Assembly: GCA_046262935.1 (NCBI GenBank)
Contig: JBHELT010000104.1
Coordinates: forward strand, 1 to 59,024
Direction of reading: 5' to 3'
Source: JBHELT01 sp046262935
Lineage (GTDB): Bacteria; Actinomycetota; CADDZG01; JAHWKV01
Length of the DNA stretch: 59,024 nt
Part shown: piece after piece, positions 49,475-58,401 of the stretch
How the letters are laid out: each line of letters opens with the position of its first letter
How positions within the stretch are numbered: the stretch's first letter is position 1
Made by a program: the position numbers and the translations under genes
Notes under the pieces: generated by a model
Databases searched by the model: none
What the model saw: only the letters and a program-made list of their open reading frames with translations
Told to the model about the DNA's origin: nothing

Positions 49475-49816
49475 ATGGCAGAGTTTTCAGTTACAACGAC
49501 ATGCAACACCTGTGGCTCGGTCCCAGTGGATCCGTCGCAGATCCAGCTACATCTTCAAGATCAGCCAATGAGTTACTTCTCATGTGCTTGCCCTTCCTGC
49601 GGGCAACTTCTTGGCGGCACAGTGGGAACACAAGTCGCACTCGGTCTTGCTGGAAGAGGCGCAACGATCTCGGAGTTGCCTTTCTCACCGGAACTTCTCG
49701 AGCGACCGCAATGCGGTCCGATCGATCCTAACGATCTGATCGAGTTTCACTACCTACTCGAGCGCGATGACTGGTTCGACATGTTAGAGAAGTCGCTTCA
49801 TACGGGGGATGTTTGA
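49475..49816 (+). CDS. small zinc-ribbon-like hypothetical protein
   Basis: 113-residue protein. Two CxxC pairs (TCNTCGSVPVD and CACPSCGQLL) separated by 35 residues could form a zinc ribbon. The second half (ISELPFSPELLERPQCGPI, LIEFHYLLERDDWFDMLEKSL) is helical and acidic. No family recognised; CG-rich Shine-Dalgarno is weak. A UUCG-capped terminator lies about 110 nt downstream. The 238-nt region upstream has no recognised feature. Confidence 0.7.
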   Translation: MAEFSVTTTCNTCGSVPVDPSQIQLHLQDQPMSYFSCACPSCGQLLGGTVGTQVALGLAGRGATISELPFSPELLERPQCGPIDPNDLIEFHYLLERDDWFDMLEKSLHTGDV

Positions 49817-49927
49817 AAGCAGTTAAAGCAGAGGGGGAACTGGTTTTCCAGCTGGGGTGGGGGGCCCCAGTGGGAAGACCGAAACAGGGGGGAAGTTCGC
49901 AAGGAAGGCGGTAACACATACGGCGGC

Positions 49928-49956
49928 AAGAAGGAGGCTTCGGCCTCCTTCTTCCT
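49928..49956 (+). terminator. intrinsic terminator with UUCG tetraloop
   Basis: AAGAAGGAGGC-TTCG-GCCTCCTTCTT, followed by CCTTTTCC. Stable 11-bp stem with UUCG loop; ends the transcript of the zinc-ribbon gene. Confidence 0.85.
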
Positions 49957-50044
49957 TTTCCGATTCCGAAATGGGTTTGACATAGGCCCGACTATCCAAT
50001 GCCTTTGCGGAATGAACGAGTTGGGATATGGGTAGGAAGATCAG

Positions 50045-51517
50045 ATGAAAAGCTGGCTACATGGAACGCAGCGCCTGATGCGACGGGTTCACAGGATCGA
50101 CCTACGACTATTCCGCAAAGTCGCCAAGGTCGAACATCAGGGGGTAAACGATGGCCTGGTTCATCTCAGCCGCGCGGCGAATCATTCCCGCCTTTGGATC
50201 GCCATCGCATTCATCCTTGCCTCCCTCGGCCGGCGCGCCGGACGGCGAGCGGGTCTGCGCGGCATGCTCTCGATCGCCATCGGCTCTCCGCTGGTCAACT
50301 TCAGTATCAAACGCATCGCGAGGCGCAGGAGGCCCCACATGGGTGTCGTGCCCAAAGGCAGGCACTTGATGCGTATCCCGACATCAGGATCTTTCCCTTC
50401 TGGGCATGCAGCATCTGCATTCGCCTTTGCGTTCGGGGCAGGCATCGAGTGGCCAGCGACCGCGCCTTTCCTTTTAGGGCTTGCATCTACCGTCGCCTAT
50501 TCGCGCGTCTATACCGGAGTTCACTACCCGGGTGACGTGATCGCAGGGGCGGTGCTTGGGGTTTCGAGTGCCCTAAGCACAAAGCGTTTCTGGCCAACGA
50601 TCGGCGATGAGCCCGCTCCCGGGTCGCCGGTGCTGAGGCGAGTCGCAGCTGAACCCTCGAAGGACGGAAGCGGTCTAACGGTTGTTATCAATCCATCGGG
50701 TCACGGAGTGACCACCGATGTCACGAAACAGATTTCCGACCAGCTGCCCGCCGCGCGCGTCGTTCACTCCCAACCCGATTCGCTTACAGAAACGATCAGG
50801 GCCGAAGCGCAGAGAACCGATGTGATCGGCGTCGCGGGCGGCGATGGATCGGTCAATGCTGCTGCCGCGATTGCCAGGGAGATGTCGCTGCCTTTGGCCG
50901 TTTTCCCTGCCGGGACACTCAATCATCTCGCGAAGGACCTCGGTATTACGTCCCTCGACGACGCCATCGAGTCGATAAAGGAAGGTTCCGCCGCCTCGGT
51001 CGACACTGCATCGATCGACGATCAGTTATTCCTGAACACTGCTGGTTTCGGGATCTACCCAGTCATCGTCGATATCCGGCAGCGCTATGAAGACAAGATC
51101 GGCAAATGGCCAGCACTAGCTCTGGCTTTGGCCCTGGCTCTTCGTCGGTATGAACCAGTCGATGTTGAAGTAGATGGCCGACCGATGAGCATCTGGATGG
51201 CCTTCATCGGGAATTGCCGCTATGGCGCACCGGGGTTCACGCCGGGCGAACGCACGTCACTTGACGATGGAGTGCTGGATGTGCGCATCGTCGAGGCAAC
51301 CGGTAAGCATCCAGGGCTCAGATTGTTCGCCAGTGTGATGACAGGAAGGCTGCATCGGTCGGGCCAGTATCACGCCATCGAGACGAAAGGACTACATGTT
51401 CGTTGCATGGCGGGTCCGTTACGACTCGCTCACGATGGCGAAACCTTCGATGGATCGCAAGAATTCTCCATCTGCAAGAACGAACAGCGGATAAACATCT
51501 TCGCCCCTACGCAGTGA
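50045..51517 (+). CDS. PAP2 phosphatase - diacylglycerol/sphingosine kinase-like fusion protein
   Basis: 490 residues, two catalytic domains. Residues about 20-185: membrane-embedded PAP2 acid phosphatase domain with KRIARRRRPHMG, GSFPSGHAASA and SRVYTGVHYPGDVIAG (the three PAP2 motifs). Residues about 205-490: lipid kinase of the diacylglycerol kinase/YegS family with VVINPSGHG, GVAGGDGSVNAAA (nucleotide-binding GGDGS), FPAGTLNHLAKDLG and the DDGVLDVRIVE block. The fusion suggests linked phosphorylation/dephosphorylation of lipid phosphates (undecaprenyl or phosphatidic acid) in the membrane. No signal peptide is needed. Such fusions occur in actinobacteria. Confidence 0.92.
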   Translation: MKSWLHGTQRLMRRVHRIDLRLFRKVAKVEHQGVNDGLVHLSRAANHSRLWIAIAFILASLGRRAGRRAGLRGMLSIAIGSPLVNFSIKRIARRRRPHMGVVPKGRHLMRIPTSGSFPSGHAASAFAFAFGAGIEWPATAPFLLGLASTVAYSRVYTGVHYPGDVIAGAVLGVSSALSTKRFWPTIGDEPAPGSPVLRRVAAEPSKDGSGLTVVINPSGHGVTTDVTKQISDQLPAARVVHSQPDSLTETIRAEAQRTDVIGVAGGDGSVNAAAAIAREMSLPLAVFPAGTLNHLAKDLGITSLDDAIESIKEGSAASVDTASIDDQLFLNTAGFGIYPVIVDIRQRYEDKIGKWPALALALALALRRYEPVDVEVDGRPMSIWMAFIGNCRYGAPGFTPGERTSLDDGVLDVRIVEATGKHPGLRLFASVMTGRLHRSGQYHAIETKGLHVRCMAGPLRLAHDGETFDGSQEFSICKNEQRINIFAPTQ

Positions 51518-51540
51518 ACATGGTCGGCGGCAAGTCGAAC

Positions 51541-52929
51541 CTACGCCGGGCCAGCACCGACCTTTTCCCTTGAGCCTTTACCCTGCCTCATGGGTCTTAG
51601 TTTTCCGATCACCGCATGGAGGATGAATGCGACTGCGAACGATGGGAGCGAGGCCCCCAGCCACACGAACTTTGAACTGAGCGGAGTGCCGATGAGCTTC
51701 GTGACCGGACCAGTCCACCATCCGGGACCGTTGGGCAGTATCCAGTGATAAACGAGCGTTCCCACTATCCATGGCACCAACGCAGACCACCGGATGCCTT
51801 CTACCTCCACGACGTTGCGAAGTATGAAGTGGTCGGCGAACCAAACTCCGAACAAAGGTATGAAAACGCTGCCCAACAGGAACAGGAAGGTCTCGAAGGC
51901 ATCCATGCTGAGCCTTCCCGCAAGCACCGCTCCCGCGATGGTTACTACGGTGATCAGCAACCGGTTGTCGAGGTTGGCGAAGATGTTGCGCAACGATATC
52001 GCCGTGGAGTAAACATCGGCGAAAGCTTCATCGGTTTCGCCAACCAGCAATCCTGCAAGCAGCAAGATCCCGGTGATGGCGACTCCGCCGATCGAAAGGA
52101 TGCCAACCGCGATACCTTGCGGCGTTGGATCGGTCTTAGGGATCACAAGGAACATCACTGCACCTAACGCGTAGAACCATGTATTGGCCAGTGCGTAGCC
52201 AACGAATGTGCCCAAGAACGAGCCGCGTTCGCTTCTGCAGAAGCGGTTGTAGTCCGCGACGAGAGGAAGCCATGAAACAGGCATCGCGATGACGAGGTCC
52301 AATGGGAGGCCAAAGATGGCGCCACCGGATGCGCCTTTGTGCGACCAAACGTCGCTCCCCGCATGGGTCACCATGTAGACCGTAACAACCGCGCCGATCG
52401 CAAGCACCAGCCACGCACCGAATCTCTCCATCCATGCCCTGACGACACCTAAGGGGCCCCAGATGCCAAGACCGAGCGTGACGGCGGTGAAGACCACCAA
52501 CCAAAACCCGAAAGATGAGAAACCAAAGAGCTTGTCTGCGAGCTTGTCGGCAACGAGCGCCATAGCCCACAGTTCGAAGGCGGTCCAACCAAGGAGCTGA
52601 GCAGCGTTCAGAACCGTGGGTATCCAAGAACCTCTGCGCCCCAGCACTGTTCGAAGAGCTGCCATCGTGGGTACCGCCCGCTGAGTTCCGATGTAACCGC
52701 CGATGCCGAGAAGAGCGGAGCCAACGATGCTGCCGATAAAGATGCACAACAAAGCAGCACGCAAAGAAAGGCCTGTGCCGAAGGAACTTGGTGGGGCCAC
52801 GAGCAGCATCCCTGTCGCGATAACCAACATCCCTATGCCGAGGTCCGCCCACAGAACACCAAGATCGAAACCACTGAAACCCTTGTGTTCGTCGGGGATG
52901 GGGTCGATGCCCCAATGCGATATGTCCAC
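51541..52929 (-). CDS. NCS1 cytosine/purine permease family transporter, TPP-controlled (CytX-like)
   Basis: 462-residue membrane protein with about 12 hydrophobic segments, in the NCS1 (nucleobase:cation symporter) family. Features: GWTAFELWAMALVADKL, GVVRAWMERFGAWLVLAIGA, ADYNRFCRSERGSFLGTFVGY and FADHFILRNVVEVEG. The TPP riboswitch directly upstream shows that it is part of thiamine metabolism, so the likely cargo is a thiamine precursor such as hydroxymethylpyrimidine (CytX-type), not cytosine. The GTG start at 52929 follows GGGAGG by 5 nt. Confidence 0.88.
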   Translation of the reverse strand: MDISHWGIDPIPDEHKGFSGFDLGVLWADLGIGMLVIATGMLLVAPPSSFGTGLSLRAALLCIFIGSIVGSALLGIGGYIGTQRAVPTMAALRTVLGRRGSWIPTVLNAAQLLGWTAFELWAMALVADKLADKLFGFSSFGFWLVVFTAVTLGLGIWGPLGVVRAWMERFGAWLVLAIGAVVTVYMVTHAGSDVWSHKGASGGAIFGLPLDLVIAMPVSWLPLVADYNRFCRSERGSFLGTFVGYALANTWFYALGAVMFLVIPKTDPTPQGIAVGILSIGGVAITGILLLAGLLVGETDEAFADVYSTAISLRNIFANLDNRLLITVVTIAGAVLAGRLSMDAFETFLFLLGSVFIPLFGVWFADHFILRNVVEVEGIRWSALVPWIVGTLVYHWILPNGPGWWTGPVTKLIGTPLSSKFVWLGASLPSFAVAFILHAVIGKLRPMRQGKGSREKVGAGPA

Positions 52930-52935
52930 CAAGTC

Positions 52936-53022
52936 CTCCCTCCGCCGGCGTTACCCGGATCAGGTTCTAGGGTCGCTGGCTCCAGCCAGCCTCTCAGCCC
53001 GTTTCCACGAGCTCCCCTGCAC
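52936..53022 (-). promoter_or_regulatory. thiamine pyrophosphate (TPP) riboswitch (THI element)
   Basis: The minus strand carries the conserved parts in order: GGGGAGC at the 5' side, GGGCTGAGAGG, GACCCTAGAACCTGATCCGG, GTAACGCCGGCG and AGGGAGG. This is the classical TPP aptamer. Its 3' end includes the Shine-Dalgarno of the permease gene, so ligand binding probably hides the ribosome site. High TPP would lower transporter expression. Confidence 0.95.
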
Positions 53023-53092
53023 GAAGCGAATACTAGCCCCTATCGGCCGAGGTGGGAGTCGTGCCACTTCGAAGCAAGTCGGGAAGGCAAAC

Positions 53093-53123
53093 AAGAACGG
53101 CCCCCTTGTGGGGGCCGTTCTTT
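53093..53123 (-). terminator. intrinsic terminator downstream of the HesB-type gene
   Basis: Perfect stem GAACGGCCCCC/GGGGGCCGTTC with loop of 4 nt; on the minus strand T-rich sequence (TTCTTGTTT) follows. It lies 20 nt after the stop of the gene at 53144-53521. Confidence 0.85.
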
Positions 53124-53143
53124 AGTTCAGAAACCTTCGAGTA

Positions 53144-53521
53144 TCAGTGGAATGAATCTCCGCAGGCGCAGGTGCCTTGGGTGTTGGGATTGTCGATCGT
53201 GAAGCCCGACTGCTCCAGGCTCTCCAGCCAATCGAGCTTGGCGCCCTTGAGGTAAGGAGCCGACATCCTGTCGAGCCGTACTGTAACGCTCCCATACTCG
53301 GCAGAAACATCACCATCGAGCTCGCGGTCATCGAAGTAGATCGCATAACGAAGCCCTGAACAGCCTCCGGGCTGAACAGCAACCCTCAAGAAGTAGCCCG
53401 GCTCGCCCTCCGCCTCGAGCAGTTGCGCGACCTTGGCTGCCGCGGTGTCGGTGAGGGCAAGGGTTTGAGGCTCGGTCACCGTCTGTGTTGCGGAGGGCAC
53501 TGTTGCGGTTGTGGTTTCCAT
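53144..53521 (-). CDS. HesB/IscA/ErpA-type iron-sulfur cluster assembly/insertion protein
   Basis: 125-residue A-type Fe-S carrier protein. The three ligand cysteines are in QPGGCSGLRYAIYFDD and in the C-terminal GTCACGDSF. The N-terminal TLALTDTAAAKVAQLLEAEG matches the family. It probably hands Fe-S clusters to apo-proteins. Homologues in which a C-terminal Cys is Sec are known (HesB-like selenoproteins), but here all three positions are ordinary cysteine codons (TGC). It is a single gene with its own terminator. Confidence 0.93.
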   Translation of the reverse strand: METTTATVPSATQTVTEPQTLALTDTAAAKVAQLLEAEGEPGYFLRVAVQPGGCSGLRYAIYFDDRELDGDVSAEYGSVTVRLDRMSAPYLKGAKLDWLESLEQSGFTIDNPNTQGTCACGDSFH

Positions 53522-53583
53522 TTTTCCTCCTGGTCTGCCTAGCAGATCTGTCCGGACAAGGATAACGCTTTATCGGCAGATAT

Positions 53584-53787
53584 CTATCGCAAGTGATGAA
53601 AGAGCCAGTCGAGCCCCAGGGCTGCCGCGGCCCCGAGCGCCAGAGGGATGCTTCGGCGCGGTTTGGGGACCCCCTTCAGGTCGCCTTCGAAAAGCAACGG
53701 GGCAAGCAGTGAGATGAACGCCAAACCGAGCGATAAGAAGAAGGCCAGCAAGAAAACAACGTGGAAGACCTCGTGGAGTGCATGCAA
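53584..53787 (-). CDS. small membrane protein downstream of MoeA
   Basis: 67 residues, with two hydrophobic segments: VFHVVFLLAFFLSLGLAFISLLAPLL and IPLALGAAAALGLDWLF, connected by a basic loop (KPRRS). No family recognised. It begins 4 nt after the moeA stop codon, so it is in the same operon as moeA and the 111-aa gene. It may be coupled to MoeA expression but no function can be inferred. Confidence is moderate, resting on position and membrane-like composition. Confidence 0.6.
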   Translation of the reverse strand: MHALHEVFHVVFLLAFFLSLGLAFISLLAPLLFEGDLKGVPKPRRSIPLALGAAAALGLDWLFHHLR

Positions 53788-53790
53788 ACC

Positions 53791-55005
53791 TTAGAACAAT
53801 CTCACTTCGACGCTTTGGCCCTTCTCGACAACCTCTGTGTTCTCATCGATCTCGACGAAACCATCGGCCTCTGCCATAGCACTGATCGAAGATGAGCCCT
53901 TATTGATGGGGATCGCTTGTCCTTCCTCGAGTCTGACCGGCAGGAATTCATATCGACCAACGGTTGATGGATGTTTGCGCGAAAGAATGGCGCTCGTCCT
54001 TAGCGGAACCGAGCCAAGACCCATGGCTCTGCGCAAGAAGGGCTGGACGAATATGTAGTAATCCGACAATGCCGACATCGGATAACCGGGAAGGCCGATC
54101 ATCAACTTCTCCCCGGCGACACCAAGTACCACTGGCTTTCCAGGCTTCACGGCGGCTCCGTGAACCAACATCGTCCCGACCTTCTCGAAAACTTCGGTCA
54201 CAAGATCGCCTCCGCCGAGACTGGAACCTCCAGACAACATGACCAGGTCGGCTTCGGCGAGACCCTTTTCGAGCGCGTCAGCAAGTGCCGCCCAGTCGTC
54301 GGCAACGATCCCAAGATCCAGGACATGTGCACCATCCATCTGCAGGGCACCTTTCAACGTATGCGTATTGATGTCGAAGATCCGGCCAGCCGCTATCGCA
54401 CCTCCAGCTTCTACGAGTTCTGGCCCGGTTGAGAACAATGCGATCTTCGGCTTGACCACTACGCTCACGCCCGAGTGACCACACGCGGCTAGAACTCCTA
54501 GGTGGCGTGGTTCGAGAAGGGTCCTCGCGCTAAGCGCGATCGCGCCAGATGCAAGATCGGACCCGATCTCGATTATGTTCTCTCGCGGCGCGACCGGTTT
54601 GCGGATGAGCACTTCGTCTGCGGCGGCGGCCTCTGTGTATTCGACCATCACCACCGCGTCGGCCCCCTCGGGAAGCGGCGCACCAGTGCCGATCTCGATG
54701 CATGTGCCTTGCTCGACCTTCGTCTTGGCGAGCATCCCTGGCCAAACCGCTTCGGTGACCCTGCACGATACGGGGACCGCATCGGTTGCAGGAAACGTGT
54801 CTTCAGCGCGGACGGCGAACCCATCCATCCCCGACTTGCGAAAATGAGGAACATCGATCTCGCAGATCACGTCGAGGGCGTTCACGCGGTGAAGCGCCTC
54901 GGAAAGTTCCACTTCCTCAACGCCCAAAGATGGCAGGTGAGAATAAAGGATGTCGAAGACCTCGCCGAGGGTTGCGAGCCGACCGAACCCGGCCTTGAGA
55001 CCCAT
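53791..55005 (-). CDS. moeA: molybdopterin molybdenumtransferase MoeA
   Basis: 404-residue MoeA, inserts molybdate into adenylated molybdopterin. Its four-domain architecture is seen through DVICEIDVPHFRKSGMDGFAVR, GTGAPLPEGADAVVMVEYT, VVKPKIALFSTGPELVEAGG, MLSGGSSLGGGDLVTEVFE, and MIGLPGYPMSALSDYYIFVQP. The ATG shares its A with the stop of the upstream gene (TGATG). It is one of three molybdenum-cofactor related genes (with MoaE and the MoeB-like selenoprotein) in the window. Confidence 0.94.
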   Translation of the reverse strand: MGLKAGFGRLATLGEVFDILYSHLPSLGVEEVELSEALHRVNALDVICEIDVPHFRKSGMDGFAVRAEDTFPATDAVPVSCRVTEAVWPGMLAKTKVEQGTCIEIGTGAPLPEGADAVVMVEYTEAAAADEVLIRKPVAPRENIIEIGSDLASGAIALSARTLLEPRHLGVLAACGHSGVSVVVKPKIALFSTGPELVEAGGAIAAGRIFDINTHTLKGALQMDGAHVLDLGIVADDWAALADALEKGLAEADLVMLSGGSSLGGGDLVTEVFEKVGTMLVHGAAVKPGKPVVLGVAGEKLMIGLPGYPMSALSDYYIFVQPFLRRAMGLGSVPLRTSAILSRKHPSTVGRYEFLPVRLEEGQAIPINKGSSSISAMAEADGFVEIDENTEVVEKGQSVEVRLF

Positions 55006-55340
55006 CAGTCGGCTTCGGTGCCTGCGTTGAACCAGGCCTCTAGTTCATCAGCCGACGGCGCCTCGGGAGCGGGTTTGCCTTTGTAGCCTCGCATCCTTTC
55101 CGGATAACCGACGATGGCAGCATCGTAGAAAGGGACCCCGAGTTTCTTGCAGAAACTGTGCGCTTGCCCACGATCGGCAACCGCCGCCCTCGCCCACTCG
55201 CCGTCGCGCGCAACGAGCAAGAGACTTTGGGCCAGGGTTGGGGTTTGAGGCTCGAGGTATCCCTCCACTCCGCCGTGAGTTTCCGCGAACTGTTGAAGTT
55301 GCTTGAGGTCTACCCTTTTGAACTTGTCGAATATCGCCAT
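55005..55340 (-). CDS. hypothetical protein in moeA operon
   Basis: 111-residue cytoplasmic protein. It opens MAIFDKFKRVDLKQLQQFAET and continues LEPQTPTLAQSLLLVARDGEW; the middle ADRGQAHSFCKKLGVPFYDAAIVGYPERMRGY looks conserved and may form a small compact domain. No recognised family. Its stop overlaps the moeA start, so it is translationally coupled with moeA. Possibly related to molybdenum/F420 metabolism by position only. Confidence 0.7.
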   Translation of the reverse strand: MAIFDKFKRVDLKQLQQFAETHGGVEGYLEPQTPTLAQSLLLVARDGEWARAAVADRGQAHSFCKKLGVPFYDAAIVGYPERMRGYKGKPAPEAPSADELEAWFNAGTEAD

Positions 55341-55391
55341 ATGACAATCCTAAGCCGGACCGGTCGAACAACCACATGATAATTTGCAGCG

Positions 55392-56579
55392 ATGGCTACA
55401 GGTGCATCGCCAAAGACGCCAGTCGCACTCTACAGAGCGGTGAAGGCCGACCCAAGCGACTTCTTTACATCCGAAGAGGTTGACAAGTCGAGGTCGTATC
55501 AAAAACCCCTTTCGCGGGCGCGGATCGTGGGAGGTGCAATCTCGATAGCGTCTGTGGTAGCGATGCTGGTAACCAAACTGGGCCCGGCCATCATCGATCG
55601 TTTCGCCAGGCATTCACCATGGCCGGTCCAACTCACCTTGGTGCTGGTCGCCTTCATAGTGATCTCCACCCTGACGGGGCTTCCAGTCGCAATATGGACG
55701 GATTTCGTCCACGACAAGAAGTGGGGCTTCAGCACCCAGACCGCAGGAAGGTTCATCGGCGATCAGTTCAAAGGCATCATTCTCGGGAGCGTTTTGTTTG
55801 CGATATTGATGGTCCCCATCTGGGCGCTCATCAGATCGACTGAGCTGTGGTGGGTGTGGGGCATGGTGGTCTTCATCGTCTTCAGCGTTGGTATCGCGAT
55901 CTTGTTCCCCGTGCTGATCGTGCCGATCTTCAATAAACTCACGCCGCTCCAGGAGGGACCACTCAGGTCGCGACTCACTCAGCTCGCCGAACATGCTGGC
56001 GTCGATATCTCCGAATACAAGGTCATGGATGCCAGCAAACGCACCAAGAAAGACAACGCCTTCTTCGCAGGCATGGGCAAGACCCGTAGCGTGGTCATCT
56101 TCGACAACATGCTCGAAACCCCCGAAGACCAGGTTGAAGTCGTCGTGGCACACGAGATCGGCCACTGGCGCCGCGGTCATATACGAAGGCAGATCATGAT
56201 CGCGGTGTTCACGTCTTTGGCGACGCTTGGTTTCATCAAATGGGCAACCGGGTTCTCAGCTCTGCTTAAGATCGCTGGAGTGACCTCGGTCAAAGATCCT
56301 GGAGCGTTCGTTCTATTCGTAGCTGCGTTCAGTGTTGCATCGACGGTGCTCATAGTAGTTGGAGCCTGGTTCTCACGATGGTTCGAACGCGAGGCTGACT
56401 TCGATGCTTTGGAACTCACTCATAACGTAGAGGCATATCAGGCTCTTTGGCGGAGTATGACCTCTCGCAATCTCCCGGACCTAACGCCGAATTGGTAGAA
56501 CAGAGTGAAGGCGAGCCACCCGCCCATCGCAGAACGCATGGCTTTCGCAGCTTTTTGGACGCAGTTGAAGGCCAGATGA
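55392..56579 (+). pseudogene. M48 (Ste24/CAAX prenyl protease-like) metalloprotease with in-frame TAG near the 3' end
   Basis: Membrane zinc metalloprotease. A TAG at 56496-56498 ends the frame after 368 residues, but the same frame continues NRVKASHPPIAERMAFAAFW for 26 codons to a TGA at 56577-56579. This matches the normal M48 ending (…SHPP..ER), and the restored end lies 2 nt from the convergent gene. The catalytic domain before the TAG is complete: HEIGHWRRGH (HExxH), EREADFDAL (third Glu ligand) and four to five membrane segments, so the shorter protein could still act. The TAG stands where relatives often have Trp/Tyr; TGG to TAG is one step. Read-through, point mutation or sequence error cannot be separated here. 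Confidence 0.75.
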
Positions 56580-56581
56580 CC

Positions 56582-58195
56582 TCAGGCCAGGTTGGCGTTG
56601 CGAGGATAGATCTCGTCGGGATCGGTTAGTACGTTCACCAGCGCGGGGACTCCAGCGTCGAATGCTCTTTTGAGTGCCGGGGCCAACCCATCTGGATCTG
56701 TGACCGTTTCACCGTAACCACCAAGTGCTTCGACCACCTTGTCGTACCTTGTCTCTTGACGAAGGTCAGCGACAACGTCGTAACCGAAGAACGCGCGCAT
56801 CGGATGTTTCTCTAAGGCCCAGATGCCGTTGTTTCCAACGATGCCGACGATAGGAAGGTTGTGTCTCACCATCGTGTCGAACTCCATCCCGGCGAATCCG
56901 AATGCCCCATCGCCAAGCAGAAGCGCCACCTGCTTGTCGGGATTGAGGAGCTTGGCAGCGATGGCATAACCCGGGCCAACCCCTAGGCAGCCGAAAGGTC
57001 CTGGATCGAGCCACGCTCCCGGCACGTACGAGGGGACCTCTCGGCCTGCGTATGAAACGAAGTCGCCTCCATCGCCAACAACGATGGCGTCGCGATCGAG
57101 AAACTTCGTGATCTCACCGTAGACCCTCATCGGATGGATAGGAGTGCGATCACTCGAAAGTTCGGCAGATACCTCAGCTTTCTTCTTGTTCTCGTCATCG
57201 GTGAGTGTGCTGATCCAAGTCTCCGACTTCGAACCTTGCGTCTTGTTTGCGAGGGCCGTGAACACCAGATCGATGGTCGCGCCTATCCCGATGGTCAGTT
57301 CGCGGTTGTTGGTCAACAGTTCAGGTGAAGAGTCGATATGGACAACCGATGCATCTTTGGGGAAGCGGTCACCGAACGAGAGCCTGAAGTCGAATGGAGT
57401 TCCGACGATGATCGCTAGGTCGGTCTGTTTCATGGCTAACGACCTTGCACGAGAGAATGTAAGTTCGTGGTCGGCGGGGATCGTGCCGCGCCCCATCCCA
57501 TTTGTGAATGTCGGGATGCGCGCCGCCTCGACGAAAGCCACCATCGCCTCCCATGCCCCGTCTGCATAAACGTTCGAGCCCGCTAGCAGGAGTGGCCTTT
57601 CAGAAGAAGCGATCATCTCCGCAAGTCGGGCGATCGAGTCTGGATCGGGTTCAACGATCACCGGTGGCCGGGTGTCGGGGTCCCCCGAATCACCCGATGC
57701 GATGAGATCGAGCGGGAAGTCGAAGAAAACGGGGCCGCGGGGCGCCGTCATAGCTTCACGGATACCAGCGGAGATCTGGGTTACAACCTTGTCGGTTGCG
57801 GTTTCAGACCTCTTGGTCAAAGGCGCGGCCACCGGAACATGGTCGATCTCTTGCAGACTGCCCATACCCCAGCGCGTTTCGGGGGCCCGCCCACCGAGCA
57901 CCACCAAGGGGGAACCGTTCTTCTGGGCGGTCGCTAGGCCATTGATGGTATTGAAGACGCCGGGTCCAGCCGTCACGGCAGCAACTCCGGCATTGCGGGT
58001 GAGCCTTCCCCATGCCTCCGCTGCGAATGCTGCGTTGGCCTCGTGACGGACGTCGATGAGCCTTATGTTCTCGTCTTTCGCCCCGTCATAGATGGGGAAC
58101 AGGTGGCCGCCCGAAAGGGTGAAGATAGTATCGATATCACGAGCCTTCAGCGCGGCCGCAACCGCTGAGCCCCAGTGGGTGATCCCAGATGTCAT
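56582..58195 (-). CDS. thiamine diphosphate-dependent acetolactate synthase-like enzyme
   Basis: 537-residue ThDP enzyme of the acetolactate synthase/oxalyl-CoA decarboxylase/2-hydroxyacyl-CoA lyase superfamily. N-terminal part: LSGGHLFPIYDGA, VRHEANAAFAAEAWGR (catalytic Glu), VTAGPGVFNTINGLATAQ; C-terminal: DGGDFVSYAGREV, GPFGCLGVGPGYAIAAKLL, ALLLGDGAFGFAGMEFDT followed by VGIVGNNGIWALEKHPM (GDG…NN Mg-ThDP motif). Typical ALS branch residues are not decisive, so substrate specificity is left open. No regulatory small subunit is adjacent. It is convergent with the M48 gene (2-nt gap with the full-length reading). Confidence 0.9.
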   Translation of the reverse strand: MTSGITHWGSAVAAALKARDIDTIFTLSGGHLFPIYDGAKDENIRLIDVRHEANAAFAAEAWGRLTRNAGVAAVTAGPGVFNTINGLATAQKNGSPLVVLGGRAPETRWGMGSLQEIDHVPVAAPLTKRSETATDKVVTQISAGIREAMTAPRGPVFFDFPLDLIASGDSGDPDTRPPVIVEPDPDSIARLAEMIASSERPLLLAGSNVYADGAWEAMVAFVEAARIPTFTNGMGRGTIPADHELTFSRARSLAMKQTDLAIIVGTPFDFRLSFGDRFPKDASVVHIDSSPELLTNNRELTIGIGATIDLVFTALANKTQGSKSETWISTLTDDENKKKAEVSAELSSDRTPIHPMRVYGEITKFLDRDAIVVGDGGDFVSYAGREVPSYVPGAWLDPGPFGCLGVGPGYAIAAKLLNPDKQVALLLGDGAFGFAGMEFDTMVRHNLPIVGIVGNNGIWALEKHPMRAFFGYDVVADLRQETRYDKVVEALGGYGETVTDPDGLAPALKRAFDAGVPALVNVLTDPDEIYPRNANLA

Positions 58196-58401
58196 AGGTT
58201 CAGCCTATCGGGTCGAGCTTCAGGAGACCACCGGTAGCCAGCAACTAGTTGGTGATGAATTCATTGGATCGCGTAATGGCGATCATTTTGCTTCCGGTGA
58301 GGGAACGACGCTCGAACCGTAGGAAGGCAAAGTAAGAAACGCGCGATGGAATGAGTCCGTGACCGCACACATATCGGACGCGCTCTTGTCGAAAATCGGG
58401 C

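Noticed and set aside
49977..50020. TTGACA-like -35 sequence before the PAP2-kinase gene
   Set aside because: No matching -10 box lies at 16-18 nt spacing.
53144..53521. Possible Sec in the HesB-type gene, as in known HesB-like selenoproteins
   Set aside because: All cysteine positions are TGC and there is no in-frame TGA, so it is an ordinary Fe-S carrier.
56496..56498. TAG in the M48 protease gene read as pyrrolysine
   Set aside because: No pylT, pylS or methylamine methyltransferase gene is in the window, and the position is not a known pyrrolysine site; a Trp-to-stop change or base error is simpler.
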